In this document: positions 44,490 to 56,599 of the stretch, piece by piece
Numbering within the stretch: the first letter of the stretch is position 1
Layout of the letters: each line of letters starts with the position of its first letter
Assembly: GCF_032118995.1 (NCBI RefSeq)
Contig: NC_092651.1
Coordinates: 17,716,349-17,780,348, forward strand
Origin: Asterias amurensis
Lineage: Eukaryota; Echinodermata; Asteroidea; Forcipulatida; Asteriidae
Reading direction: 5' to 3'
DNA: 64,000 nt
Position numbers and translations under genes: made by a program
Notes under the pieces: model-generated
Databases searched by the model: none
What the model saw: the letters and a program-made list of their open reading frames with translations, nothing else
What the model was told of the DNA's origin: nothing

Positions 44490-45085
44490 AAAATTAACAG
44501 AAGGAACAAACAGCTGATTAAAGGAGATGGCTTTTGAATTCATTCTTGGAAGTGTGGAAAGAAATATCTTTTCTCAGATTGATGGGGAGCTCGTGATTTC
44601 CATAGGGAGGCACCAGAACGACAGAACGTTTTCCCAAGGAGTGATGAGAGAGAGAGGGGGGTGGGGGGGGGGGGGTGGGGGGCACTCGAAGAAGGTTTGT
44701 GTCCAAGGAACGGAGGCGTCGGTGCGGTTCATGGCGTTGTAGCAGCTCTTGTAGGTTGGTTTATGCTGTGCCATGGAGAGTGCGAGAAACACAGAGCCAA
44801 CACCTTGAATACTATCCGTTGATGTACAGGAAGCCAGTGAGGTTCATTGATGACAAGGGATATATGTGCGAAGATCTTCTGGTAAGTGTAACTAATCTGG
44901 CGGCGGAGTTCTGAAGGCGCAGAAGGCGATGAATTTGATAATCTGGTAAAGTGAATCAGGCTAGCGTTATCAAAGTCCAGTCGAGAAGATATGAGAGAGT
45001 GAACCAATCATTCGGTCGTCTTGCGAGTAAGGTACTTGTGGATGTGTGACAGATTAATGTAACTGAATCAATGACAGTAGCACCC
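44490..45085 (-). mobile_element. 5'-truncated CR1/L2-like LINE fragment
   Basis: The minus strand encodes NLSHIHKYLTRKTTE, a stop, LVHSLISSRLDFDNASLI, then HWLPVHQRIVFKVLALCFSH and LPINLRKDISFHTSKNEFKS with HLLstop. This is the C-terminal tail of a non-LTR RT. The frame is broken in several places and there is a G/C-rich expansion at 44655-44682. It lies in the 3' flank of copy E. Confidence 0.85.
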
Positions 45086-45191
45086 AGATGAAAACGAAAA
45101 TACATAATGGTATTAAACGCTTCCGTGATAGGTTTTCAATAGGACACTCAATTTTGACCGGAACTGAAATTTCACCTGGCCTTGGGTTCCT

Positions 45192-48100
45192 TTAATCCAA
45201 CGCCCGATTCTGAGTTTTACATGGAAAGCAAGTAGGTCTCAACGTCACAGACAACATCCCCATGACAGCAGAAATTACTCCCATCGTGCAGAAAGCAACC
45301 CCATAGTCACCAGTCACGTCATATATCCAACCTGCATGCAGCATATACGAAAATATAAAACGCAGTGCATAAATATGATTAGAAATAAAAATGGATATTT
45401 TTTTCGGGGGGGGGGGGGTCGCTAGGTAGCAGCAGATTTCCTAGGTAAAACCACTGTAGACTTATTCGCTTTGCGAAAGTAGGGCCATGCAACTTAGTCT
45501 TACGACCTGGTGTGACGTTTTGCATCGCAAAGTGCCAATAAATCAGTCGATGCTTGGCCGAAGTCCGACGGGACATCGCAAATATCGGGCGGGTGCCGGG
45601 CCAACAGAAGGTTACAGTTTTACACATAGTTTACCACGCATGCAAGGCCATCGTACGAGTGCCTGATGGACACCAAACGGTAAATTTGCCCAGTATTCGA
45701 CCCCATTTCCGCCATAGTAGCGTGAAGGACACTTTTAATTGTGACTGGAACCGCCCTATGGCACGATCTTTCGCCGATCTCTACTGGACGCTCAAGTCCT
45801 ACACGCTGCCTGGCCTCCGTTTTAATTGTGACTTGGGCATAAATGAAAACTCTCGTCAACAATGTTTGGAAACAAAATACAAGTCTAGAGAGCGGCGGTA
45901 CCACAAAAGAAAGTTTACAGCAACTTGGGTTAGGAGGAAAGAAAACAACTGAATTGGGTGCTTATAATCTTTTGTTCAAAAGTTTACATGTACTGGAACA
46001 CTTACCGATTATGAAACCTCCTACTGACGCTCCGGAACCAGTGAATAAAAACATCCAAGATAGGGCAGACACTATTTTCTTTTCATGAAAATTAACCGAC
46101 AAGACTATCATTAATGGATAGAGTACTCCAAAGAAAAACCCACCAAGAGTAGCGAGGGTAGCAACTGCCTCATATGATGGTGCAGCGATAGGATCAAGGA
46201 GACACACCAAGGCCAGCAGGAATGACGACCCAGCGAGTAGATTATGTGCTTGCAGCAATCCTTGGTCGATTAAAAATCCGGACAAAACGCGCCCAAGTAT
46301 GGTTCCAGAGCCGGCAAAAGTAGCCAGGAATGATGACCTTGTCTCATTGAAACCCAGAGCAATACCATTCGGGATGAGAAAGATATGCCAACCACAGAAC
46401 AAGGTACCCTCGAGGAAACTAACGAATAGGAGGGTAACGAATCCCGGTTCATCAACGAACATTTGGAGGCAAAGTTTATCACTGATTATTCCAAACGTTT
46501 GTCTCAATTTGTGCCAAAGTGATTCGTTGGGAGGTGGATTAGTTGAAGAGCTCGGCTCACCATCAGCTATAGGTGTGTAGGAGTTTTTGGTACGCAGAGG
46601 TCTTACCAGAGCAGCGAAGACGCAATAATTTGCCGACATAGCACCAAGAAGGGCCAGAGCACCTCGCCAGCCATAAAGCTGGATCAGTTGCTGAACCACG
46701 GGAGGGACGATCATCATACCCACAGGGCCTCCTATCAAACTCACCCCATTCATGGAAGCGAAATTATCCGGGAAATATTGCAACAGAACTGCGACTGAAA
46801 CAGTTTGCATAATGGAGAATCCAAAACCTTGGGACACAAATTGAAAAAATAATGAACAATATTTGACAAACAACATAACATTGACGGTAAAGCATATCTA
46901 GTGTGTTTCAATAAAACCGAGTTTGAACATTAAACTAATAGATTTTCTTCCTCTCACAAACAAGTCATTTGATTTGATTTGTAAATGGCAGGATGATTTT
47001 TATTATTGAAAAATTGATGTCCACATTGATGTAAATTGTTATAGTTTCTTCTCTTTTTTTTCTTCTATTTTTGTTCCCAAAAGCAAACATAAGAATAACT
47101 AAACTAGATTGCATTCGTGCACAAATGCAGAGCTGTTTCGTTTATAACATTTCCAAGTTACTCAACTGAATTTGAAATTCCTTTTGTATTTCAAGCAGTT
47201 ATGACCTATGTAGTCTATTCAAAAAAGGAATGAAGATTATACCATGTTCAGTTAGCAATTTTTTATTTAAAGGTGCAAAATTGAAAAAAACATAAAAACC
47301 ATGTGATGACGTCATCATAACGTCATTTCACAATTTAAAGAAGTTGCGGATATCTAATAACCTATTAAGTTTCAACATAATCGCATTTATACTTCAGGAG
47401 TTACGCGATGTGGCATAAAATTATTTGGATTATACCATGTTCAGATCGCAATTTACGTGTTTAAAAAGGTGCAAAAATGGTAAAAATCGAAAAAAATCAT
47501 GTGATAACGTGATCATGACGTCATTTCACAATTCACGAGAAAGTGCCAATATCTAACAACCTACTAAGTTTCTACATATTCGCTTTTTTACTTCGAGAGT
47601 TATTTGACTTCAAGAAGTGCACCTTTAATGCCGCGTCATGTGACCCCCGATGACGTCATTGATCTGAAACTTCACACATATGATGCCTGCCTGACAGTTA
47701 ACGTGTGTGTACAATTTAAAGTGATTACATAAAATTTCACCACAGACATCTTCAAAAAGTCAATTTTGAAGAGTTTTCAACCTGCCGCTAGAGGGCGCTA
47801 TTGCAATTTGTGACGTTATCAATAGTTTTTGTTTACATGCCCACCCTTGCAGACACTACCATCGTTGAAACCAACTTCATAACTTTTTGTCATTTTTGAA
47901 TAAGAGGGCACTTCCGGTTTCGACCGGAAGTTGAGGTCATGTGAGGTCACGCATACAACATAACGTGAAGACCTAATTTATTCCAACCCAATCCCGTAAA
48001 CAAAATCGGTCTTTTGTGGCTGATTTGATATAGATTTTCAAATGTTTAAAATTTAAAGATTTAAGATGGCGTCACGTGACCGGTGATGACGTCATCATGA

Positions 48101-49268
48101 CATTGTTGCTTTAGGATCATCATTGCATCATTACCTTCCATCCCTGAAAGTTTCATTGCAGTTGCTCTTTAGGAACTATGCAAAAAATCGCGAGTACTGA
48201 ACATGACAAATAAATAAAAGCTGTTTCGCTGCGCTCTGCTACGAAACAGCTAATAAGAAAGCAAGTATAAGACGATTTGGTCTATAAAAAAACGTTTGTA
48301 ACGGTTTGTTATAAAATGCATATCGTTGGAAAGACGTTTTAAAAGTAGAATACAATGATCCACACAAATTTGCTACGAAATTGCGTGGTTGTCCATTTAC
48401 TTTGCGAACTAACACGGTCGGCCATTTATGGTAGTCAAAATGTGACTCTCACAAATGGCCGACCGTGTTAGTCGTCGAGGTAAAAAGGAACCGTGCAATT
48501 TCGAGGCATGTTTGTGTGGATTATTGTATTCTACTTTTACATCTTTCTACAAATGCATTTTAACACAAACGGTAACCAACGCTTTTCAAAGACCAACTCG
48601 ACCGATTATAAAGTCAACTTGTTCCCATAATCCCTTTGCCAGGTTCCTTTTGTATTATAAAGAACAGCAACACGCCGCGAAATCCTTAAAAAAAAGGTAG
48701 ATAAATAATTAAAAAATACTTACTACAAACAACGAAACACAGAGCAATGTGGGAAAATTTCGTCGATACCACTGCGGCTATGATGAGAGACACAGAAATT
48801 AACGCACCACTGAAAATCATTAGCAGTTTAGTTCCCATTATTCTCTGTAAAACTCCAGTGAAGATCCCTGGAAAAGCAAAATTTGCGGTCAACATTGGTC
48901 ACACTTTCATTCTCATTTTCAATTTGTACAAGAACAGCAATATAAATCATTGAACTTGTTGTCTTTCCATATATGAACACTGATTGTTGTTTTGTAATGT
49001 TTAAGTTTCTCCATGTTTCCACAAAGTAAGTTATATTGTTTTAAACTTCCACATGGTGAAAATAAATATAAAGCTTACCTGTTACCATACCAATTGTGAA
49101 TGGGAGGCTTACGACAAGACCTGCTGCACGAGTGCTGCATTCAAAGTACTCAATGAACTCATCTATAAACACCCCCATGGACTTGAGAACGCCAAAGGAC
49201 ACGAAACATACGCCCGTATTTACTAGGAGAATCACCCATCGCCATGGACCTACAACTGGTGCACCCAT
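45192..49268 (-). CDS. SLC16-like (monocarboxylate-transporter-like) MFS protein, copy E
   Basis: Exons in transcript order: 49079-49268, 48724-48867, 46006-46827 and 45192-45331, giving 431 residues in phase 1. Exon 1 has GPWRWVILLVNTG and GVLKSMGVFIDEF (Asn instead of the usual Arg after LLV). Exon 2 reads GIFTGVLQRIMGTKLLMIFS. Exon 3 reads GFGFSIMQTVSVAVLLQYFP and LYGWRGALALLGAMSANYCV, with TM8 GTILGR: the Arg is kept and Thr stands in the Asp position. Exon 4 ends CKTQNRALDstop, a different tail from the others. The exon 3 acceptor is AAG rather than the TAG of copy F, usable but weaker. The second intron (1.9 kb) carries a Helitron-like repeat and a family-4 copy. F is the sister copy. 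Confidence 0.9.
45480..45850. repeat. Conserved intronic block shared by copies E, F and G
   Basis: GACCTGGTGTGACGTTTTGC, ACACCAAACGGTAAAT, CGATCTTTCGCCGATCTCTA, TACACGCTGCCTGGCCTCCG. Matching blocks lie at 52047-52385 and 58288-58640, always in intron 3. Open frames in it differ between copies, so I do not call a gene. Confidence 0.8.
47120..48255 (+). mobile_element. Helitron-like non-autonomous element
   Basis: The right end AGCTGTTTCG, a GC-rich loop, CGAAACAGCT and then AAT at 48213-48253 form a hairpin closing on CTAA-T, as Helitron 3' ends do. A GCTGTTTCG also occurs at about 47132. Inside, the TGATGACGTCATCAT unit occurs at 47305, 47505 and 48085 with GAAGTTGC/TATCTAA context. The 5' terminus is not identified. 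Confidence 0.45.
48274..48626. mobile_element. Family-4 element, ends decayed
   Basis: Retains AACGGTTTGTTATAAAATGC, GGTCGGCCATTTATGGTAGT, CACAAATGGCCGACCGTGTT and GACCAACTCGACCGAT. No clean TTAA remains. Lies in intron 2 of copy E. Confidence 0.7.
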
Positions 49269-49349
49269 CGTAGTTTCTAGCTCCCCGCTGGAAGAGGAAG
49301 GTTCTCTCTGGAGGTATGCTATTGTTTTGTTCCCTCTGGCCCGATCACC

Positions 49350-49880
49350 TCGTTCAATTCAATGATCGTTCTCTGCGGTGGACGTCTTTATCCACCATGA
49401 TATGTACCGGTTGGAGTATTCTATGTTTATTAAGTTGCAATTCGGGATTTTCACAAAACAGTTGCTTTCAACGACATTGACCAACCTTTGGTGTCCGTAC
49501 ATGTCAACTAGTTATGCCGCGCGCACGAGTATTCAGTTTTAATTGATTTAGTATTTGCACCGTTTGTCACGGTCTGTGGCTATCTGGTGTGCTTAGCTAT
49601 CCAGTTGACGTAGCCGGTCAGTCAAGTGGGCTCAGTTTTCAGGCGTGCTCGGACAGCACGTCGACAAAATCGGCGGATATTTTCCACTGCGCCCCTCTTG
49701 CGAGTCGTTATGTGTGGTCCATTTACGATTCCCTGATTCTTCTCTGTTCAACCAAATTCTCTTGGTCCATTTTAATAGCAGGACAATCTGTCTCCCTGTT
49801 CAGATGCATTGTTTATTATTAACATATATTTACCTAGCTTGTACCACAGATCAGCTTAACAGAAAAAACACCCTATAATT
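49350..49880. repeat. 5' flank duplicated upstream of copies E and F
   Basis: TGATCACCTCGTTCAATTC, GGACGTCTTTATCCACC, GATATGTACCGGTTGGAGT and CTATCTGGTGTGCTTAGCTA recur in the same order at 55145-55680, upstream of copy F. This 0.5 kb belongs to the E/F duplication unit and may hold the promoter. Confidence 0.75.
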
Positions 49881-50349
49881 TTTTTTTTTTTCAATAAAAC
49901 ACTAATTAATATGGAATGAAAAAAATATTATTAAAATGCAAATGAAAAACACAATTAATTAAACGTCGCTAAATTGAAACTACACGAACAAATAAATACG
50001 CGTTAACAATAAAGTACCCTTTTCCAAGGTGAACAATAGGCATAGGAATAAACAAATAATAAGAAGAACAAAACCAGCAAAAAACCAGAAGTCCTTGGTC
50101 TGTCCTACAGGGTCTGCCAAACCACCCAAACTAGGACCAGCCATTTAAAGTTATCTTCATATAAATTGAACATTTACCCCCCCCCCCAAAAAAAAAAAAC
50201 CGTTGCGGTAAATGTTGACAAAAAGAGATACAATCCTAAAACCAAATGTAAAATTGTTGCCAAAACGAGTCGAGCATGTGCACAACTATATACGAACAAA
50301 CGCAAGCAAATACGAGTGTGCGGTTCCTAATTGTATCCACAGCCCTAAG

Positions 50350-50650
50350 TGTAGCCAGACCTATTGAAGCAGCCACACATCTATACCGAAATGAAGCCTG
50401 ACCTAAATGTTACCCGAGCTTGAACCTTAAGCTTTAGCCGACCTAATTTTAGCTCAAAAATTTAAGAACACATCTAGCCCTGACTTAAACGTAGCCCCAA
50501 AATTGAACCCAGTTGTAGCTCAACGTAGCCACAAACCTGTACCTTAATGTAGCCCCACCTAATTCTATCACCAAACTTAAACCCAAATGTGGCCCGAAAT
50601 AAATGTAGTCCAAACCAGAATCTGAGTGTAGCCCCGACCTACTTGTGGGG
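50350..50650 (-). repeat. Degenerate minisatellite downstream of copy F
   Basis: Reverse-strand version of the GGGCTACATTTAGGT units (here ACCTAAATGTAGCCC variants), about 0.2-0.5 kb past the stop of copy F. Confidence 0.8.
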
Positions 50651-50823
50651 TTGTAATGAAAATGGGAAACCATGTAGTCTTTATGCAAGCACGTTATACG
50701 ACAAGACCAGAGTGTGAAAACGAAAATACATAATACGTAAAATAATAGGTTTTCATTGAGGACACTCAATTGACCGGAACTCAAAATTTTCACAGGTTTG
50801 AAAGTATCTCTTTGTTGATTTAA

Positions 50824-53800
50824 TCAATCCTTCTCCAGATCCTGAGTTTTACATGGAAAGCAAGTAGGTCTCAACGTCAAAGACAACACCCCCATGATAG
50901 CAGAAAATACTCCCATCGTGCAAAAAGCAACTCCATAGTCACCAGTCACGTCATATATCCAACCTGCATACAACATACACAAACAAATGAATAACACGGT
51001 GGCAAAATAGTGATTAGAAATCGAAAGGGAGATTTTTGGGGAGTCGCTTGGTGGCAGCAGACTTATTAGGTTAAACCACAGTAGACTAGACTTACCGATC
51101 TGCGAAGTCGTACGTGCCATGCAACTCAGACTTAAAGACACTGAACACTATTGGTAGTTGTTAAAGACTAGTCTTCACAGTTGGTGTATCTCAACATATG
51201 CATAAAATAGCAAATAGCAATCGGTCGTCGCAGTTGCGAGATAATAATGAATGAAAAAACACCCTTGTCACACGAAGTTGTGTGCTTTCAGATGCTTGGT
51301 TTCGAGACCTCAAATTCGTAATCTGAGGTCTCGAAATAAAATTCGTGGAAAATTTCCTCTTTCTCGAAAACTACATTACTTCAGAGGGAGTCGTTTCTCA
51401 CAATGTTTTATATTATAACACCCCTTGCAAGTATTCTGCCTGCTCATTGGTTTAGAGCGCGTCACATGACATGTCTTAGTTTTGCTAGACGACGGCCGTG
51501 TGATAGTGCGTCGGTTTGCCATGCGCTAGTCCGAAGACTAGCACACGGCGCCGTGTGCTAGTCCGACAGACTAGCACACGGCGTGCAGTACCCAGACGTC
51601 CGTTGCGTGTACGAGGATGATAAATTAATAGTCTGTAACCATTTCGGATTGCACGACACTACATGCAACACAGTAAGTAAAAGTGTTTGCAGTCTGTATT
51701 CGCGTCGTCCGTGGATTGTAGCATTCAGGTCTGTAACTTAATAATAATAGTACAGTAGTTAGAAATGCTTGGGGTGTTATAAAACAAATATTGACTGCTT
51801 TTACTCGTGCAATGGTTAAAAACTATGACTCCCTCGGTGATCCCCGGAGCGTTCTGTTTTCCCTCGGCTTCGCCTCGGGAAAATAGAACGCTCCGGGGAT
51901 CACCTCGGGAGTCATAGTTTTAACCATAGCACTCGAAGCAGTCAATATTTGTATACTATCAACCTCTCCCTATTACTCGTAATCAAGAAAGGTTTTATGA
52001 TAATAATTATTTTGAGTAATTACCAATAGTGTCCACTGCCTTTAAGACCTGGTGTGACGTTTTGCATCGCAAACTGCCAATAAATCGGTCGATGCTTGGC
52101 CAATGTCCAGCAGGACATCGCAAACATCGGGCGGGTGACGGACCAACAGAAGGTTACAGTTTTACACATACCACAAAAAGGAAGGCAATCGTAAGAGTGC
52201 GTGCCGGACACCAAACGATAAATGGGCCCAGAATTTGACCCCATTTCCGTCATAGCAGCGTGAAGGACACTTTTATTTGTGACTGTGACCGACCTATGGC
52301 ACGATCTTTCGCCGATCTCTACTACGTAACACGCTGGAGTCGTACACGCTGCCTGGCCTCCGTTTTAATTGTGACGTATAAGTAATAATGAAAACCTCGT
52401 CAACAAAATCTATGGAGCGGCGGTACCACAAAAGAAATTTACAGCAGGTTGGCAATGTAGGAAAGAAAACAATTGAATTGTGTGCTTTTCATCTTTTGTT
52501 CAAAAGTTATATATATATTGGAAATGAAGCTGCACTTACCGATAATGAAACCTCCTGCTGACAGTCCGAAACCACTGAATAAAAACATCCAAGACAGGGC
52601 AGACACTCTTCTCTCTTCGGGAAAATTAACCGACAAGACCATGAGTAATGGATAGATTACCCCAAAGAAAAACCCACCAAGAGTAGCGATGGTAGCAACT
52701 GCCTCATATGATGGTGCAGCGATAGGATCAAGGAAACACACCAAGGCCAGCAGGAAAGATGACACAGCGAAGAGGTTGTGTTCTTGCACCAGTCCATGGT
52801 CGATTAAAAATCCGGACAAAATGCGCCCAAACATAGTTCCAAAGCCGGCAAAAGTAGCCAGGAATGATGACCTTGTCTCATTGAAACCCAGAGCAATACC
52901 ATTCGGGATGAGATAGATATGCCAACCAAAGAACAAGATACCCTCAACGAAATTGATAATTTGGGTGGTGACGAATCCCGGTTCATCAAAGAACATTTGT
53001 AGGTCAATTTCCTCACACATTGCTCCGAACCTTTGTCTCCAGTTGTCCCAGAGTGACTCGTTGGGAGGTGGGTTTGTTGTAGAGCTCGGCTCACCATCAG
53101 CTATCGGTTTGTAGGAGTTTCTGGTACGCAGAGGTCTAACCAGAGAAGCGAAGACGCAAAAATTTGCAGACATAGCACCGAACAGAGCAAGAGCACCTCG
53201 CCAACCATAAAGCTGAATTAGTTGCTGAACCACGGGAGGGACGACCATCATACCCAAAGGGCCTCCTGTCAAACTCACCCCATTCATGGAAGCGAAATTA
53301 TCCGGGAAATATTGCAACAGAACTGCGACTGAAACAGTTTGCATAATGGAGAATCCAAAACCTAGGGACACAAAGTGAAAATGATTATTTGAGAAACAAT
53401 ATGATAACGACCGTGTAAATCATGTCTAGTGTGTTTCGAGAAAACTGAGTTTGAACGTTAAATTGACAGATTTTCTTATATTCACAATCAATTAATTTTA
53501 TGTGATTTGTAAATGGCATGATGATTTTTATGATTAAAATATTGATGTCCACATTCATTTGAAACATAATGTCTTCGGAATATTTCTAGCACAATATTAA
53601 GGCAGATCCTTTTTTTGATGGAAAGTCGAAGAAGGTACCTAAAAGACACGCATACCTCGAGGAGCATTTGCCAAACGTGAAAAAAATTCGGGTAAGTGTT
53701 AACTTTGAGGGCATGCTTTAAGCTTTATGCCAAGCGTCACGATTTTTTGTTGGGCACTGCATGCAATTCACCGTGCAGGGTAATCCGGGTGGACCGTCCG

Positions 53801-55102
53801 CACAGCAGCCACAGTGCATGCAGTCTGCTCGGTGACCGTCGGGCTGTACGTAGACATCATACCGATCAGGTCCCAGACGTGTAGTGTACGGGGCCAGACT
53901 ACACATTTTCTCTTCAAATATCGCACCTCGATTGACGTCACGAACAGCGCCCTCTCGGGTCGGGGCCTACTCTTAAATTTGTAAATAACAGAAAAACTAA
54001 TTTTTTAGAACCTTAGTTCACTGTTTATTTTACATTCCGCTCATCAAAACACATATCTTAGTGACAAAAGCTTTATTTTAACAAAATACCACTTCCAAGT
54101 GACTTTAAACGAATTTTCCATGATATTAGCAGTTTCTTCTTATATAGTTTATAGTTTCTTCTTTGTTATAGTTTCTTCTTTTGTCTTTCTATTTTGTTCC
54201 CAAAAGTAAACATCGCGATATGATACACTCTTTTAGTTACTTTCTTTATTTAGATGTGTATTCGTATTCCATCATAAAATCTTTCGCTCGGCCAGGCTCA
54301 TTTTGAAGAGGAAACAATCATGGCACGTATATGAAAGCAGTATACAATAATTCATCCAAGATACAGTAATTAGACTACCAAGAGAATATTCGTTTTACGA
54401 ATGCGGGCATCTTTTTTCTCATACTCCGGTATTCGTTCCGAATTAACGCTGCATTATGGATATTCCGTTAATCCTTATGCCAGGTTCCTTTTGTGTATTA
54501 AAGATAAGCAACACGCCGCGCAAACCTAAAAAACGGTAGATTAATAATAACAAATACTTACTACAAGCAACGAAACACAGAGCAATGTGGACAAACGTCG
54601 TCGATACCACTGCGGCTATGATGAGAGACACAGAAAATACCGCACCACTGAAAATCATTAGCAGTTTAGTTCCCATTATTCTCAGTAAAACTCCAGTGAA
54701 GATCCCTGGAAAAGCAAAACTTGTGGTCAACATTGGTCACACTTTCATTCTCATTTTCAAGTTGTTAAAGAACAGCAAACTAAATCATTGAACTTGTTGT
54801 CTTTCCATGAACACCGGTTGTTGTTTTGTATTGTTAATTTCTACATAATGTTTCTACGAAGTAAGTTCTCTTGTTTGAAACCTCCACATGGTGAAAAAAA
54901 TACAAAGCTTACCTGTTACCATACCAATGGTGAATGGGAGGCTAACGACAAGACCTGCTGCAAGTGTGCTGCATTCAAAGTATTCAACAAACTCATCTAT
55001 AAACACCCCCATGGACTTGATGATGCCAAATGACAAGAAACATACGGCCGTCCGTACTAGGAGAATCACCCATCGCCATGGACCTACTGCTGGTGCACCC
55101 AT
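50824..55102 (-). CDS. SLC16-like (monocarboxylate-transporter-like) MFS protein, copy F
   Basis: Exons in transcript order: 54913-55102, 54562-54705, 52540-53361 and 50824-50963, giving 431 residues in phase 1 with GT-AG sites. Exon 1 has GPWRWVILLVRTAVCFLSFG then GIIKSMGVFIDEF; exon 2 GIFTGVLLRIMGTKLLMIFS; exon 3 GFGFSIMQTVSVAVLLQYFP, LYGWRGALALFGAMSANFCV and TM8 GTMFGR (Thr for Asp); exon 4 GWIYDVTGDYGVAFCTMG, ending CKTQDLEKDstop. Copy E is the nearest relative, 5.8 kb away start to start, and the 5' flank and intron 3 block are duplicated with it. Exon 4 is nearly the same as in G. The third intron contains a family-1 element that itself carries an insertion. Expected to be a 12-span membrane carrier; the substrate is unknown. 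Confidence 0.92.
51136..52041. mobile_element. Family-1 TTAA element split by a hairpin element
   Basis: TTAA at 51132-51135 and 52042-52045; termini AGACACTGAACACTATTGG and CCAATAGTGTCCACTGCCT. It is interrupted in the ATGTTTTATA..CTATCAACC segment by about 540 bases (51415-51952). Lies in intron 3 of copy F. Confidence 0.85.
51415..51952. mobile_element. Inserted foldback element with CCTCGGCTTCGCCTCGG loop
   Basis: The insert starts TATAACACCCCTTGCAAG. It contains CTAGCACACGGCGCCGTGTG palindromes at 51537-51590 and a long hairpin at 51812-51930, whose arms (ATGGTTAAAA, ACTATGACTCCC, TGATCCCCGGAGCGTTCT) close on the same loop as the hairpin at 21.7 kb. Confidence 0.8.
53920..54104. repeat. 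Family-6 right-hand end
   Basis: CACGAACAGCGCCCTCTCGG and ACCACTTCCAAGTGACT then TTAA match the right part of 11022-11595. The left part is missing. Confidence 0.7.
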
Positions 55103-55999
55103 CGAAGTTTCGAGCGCCCTCCCTGAGGTATGCTGGGTTTTGTTTTTTTTACCTCTGGCTGATCACCTCGTTCAATTGAATGATCTTTATCTGCGATGGA
55201 CGTCTTTATCCACCTTGATATGTACCGGTTGGAGTCTTTTTTGTTTATTAAGTAGCAATTTTCACAAAACAGTTGCTTTCACGACATTGAACAACCTTTG
55301 GTACATGGCAATTAGTTATGCTGCGGCTACGAGTATTCAGTTTTAATTGATTTAGTATTTGCACCGTTTGTCACGATCTGAGGCTATCTGGTGTGCTTAG
55401 CTATCCGGGTGACGTAGCCGGTCAGTCAAGTGGGCTCAGTTTTCAGGCGTGCTCGGACAGCAGGTTGACAAAATCGGCGGATATTTTCCACTGCGCCCCT
55501 CTTGCGAGTAGTTATGTGTGGTCCGTTTACAATTCCCTGATTGTTCTGTGTTCAGCCACATTCTCTTGGCCCATTTAGCAGGATAATGTCTGTCTACCAA
55601 GTGTGGCTGTTCATACACACTGTTTATTATTAACATATATTGACCTGATTTGTAACACATATAAGCTAAACGGAGAAAACACCCTCCACATCAAAAACAA
55701 GACACGTAGTTTTATTATAATGTCGATTAAAGTATGCATTAATAAATTAATTAAAATCAATAAAACACTGTTTAACTTGAAAAAAAAATGCAAATGAAAA
55801 ACATAAGTAATTAATCTACGTATAAATGAAACTACACGGCAAAAAAATACGTGTTAACAATAAAGCACACTTTTCCAGGATGAAAAAATAGGCCTAGGAA
55901 TAATAAAAGAAGAAAAAACAAAGCCCGGAAACTTGACCGAGGACCAGCCTTTTAAAGTTATCTTCATGTAAACTGAACATTTACCCAAAGAAAACGTGT

Positions 56000-56230
56000 A
56001 GCCAGACCAACTGAAGTTGCCACACATCTATACCGAAATGAAGCCTGACCTAGATGTAGCCCAAGCTAGAACCTTAAGAGTGAGCCAACCTAATTTTAGT
56101 CCAAAGATTGAAGGATAGCCCGACCTAAATCTAGCCCCAATTTCCAAATTAGTAACAAATAATTGTAGCTCAAAATGTAAACCCATTCTAAACGCAGCCC
56201 CAAATTTGTAACCCAATTATATCACTACGT
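56000..56230 (-). repeat. Degenerate minisatellite downstream of copy G, part 1
   Basis: AGCCTGACCTAGATGTAGCC and further variants. It is separated from part 2 by the family-5 insertion at 56237-56595. Confidence 0.75.
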
Positions 56231-56236
56231 ACTTAA

Positions 56237-56595
56237 AGCCATTGGACACTTCCAGTAAACAGTATTGTCCAAAGCCAACACTTCGTGTATCGCCACTTAT
56301 ATATAAAATAACAAACCTGTGAAAATTTAGGCTTAATCGGTCATCGGAGTCGGGAGAAAATAACGGGAAAACCCAACCTTGTTTCCGCACGTTTCGCCGT
56401 GTCATGACATGTGTTTAAAATAAATCCGAGAATATCGAGAATTGGTATTGTTTTAATGTTTTCTCAAAAAGAAAAGCATTTCATGGAACAATATTTCAAG
56501 AGAAGTCTTTCACCATTACCTTCTGTAAACACTATAGGTTATTTGTTAATCTGTGAACTTTTAATTTTTTTCTGTAGCGAAAGTGTCCGAAGGCT
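56237..56595. mobile_element. Family-5 TTAA element
   Basis: TTAA at 56233-56236 and 56596-56599; termini AGCCATTGGACACTTCCAG and GCGAAAGTGTCCGAAGGCT. Confidence 0.87.
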
Positions 56596-56599
56596 TTAA

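Noticed and set aside
44518-44914. Overlapping Pro- or Gly-rich open frames
   Set aside because: They are produced by a G-run inside a LINE fragment.
45554-45952. 132-codon plus-strand frame in intron 3 of copy E
   Set aside because: The matching blocks in F and G do not keep the same frame open, so it is not under protein-level constraint.
50485-50793. 102-codon minus-strand frame of repeating SRSGLHSDSGLDY-like residues
   Set aside because: It comes from translating the degenerate minisatellite; other copies of the block are not open in the same frame.
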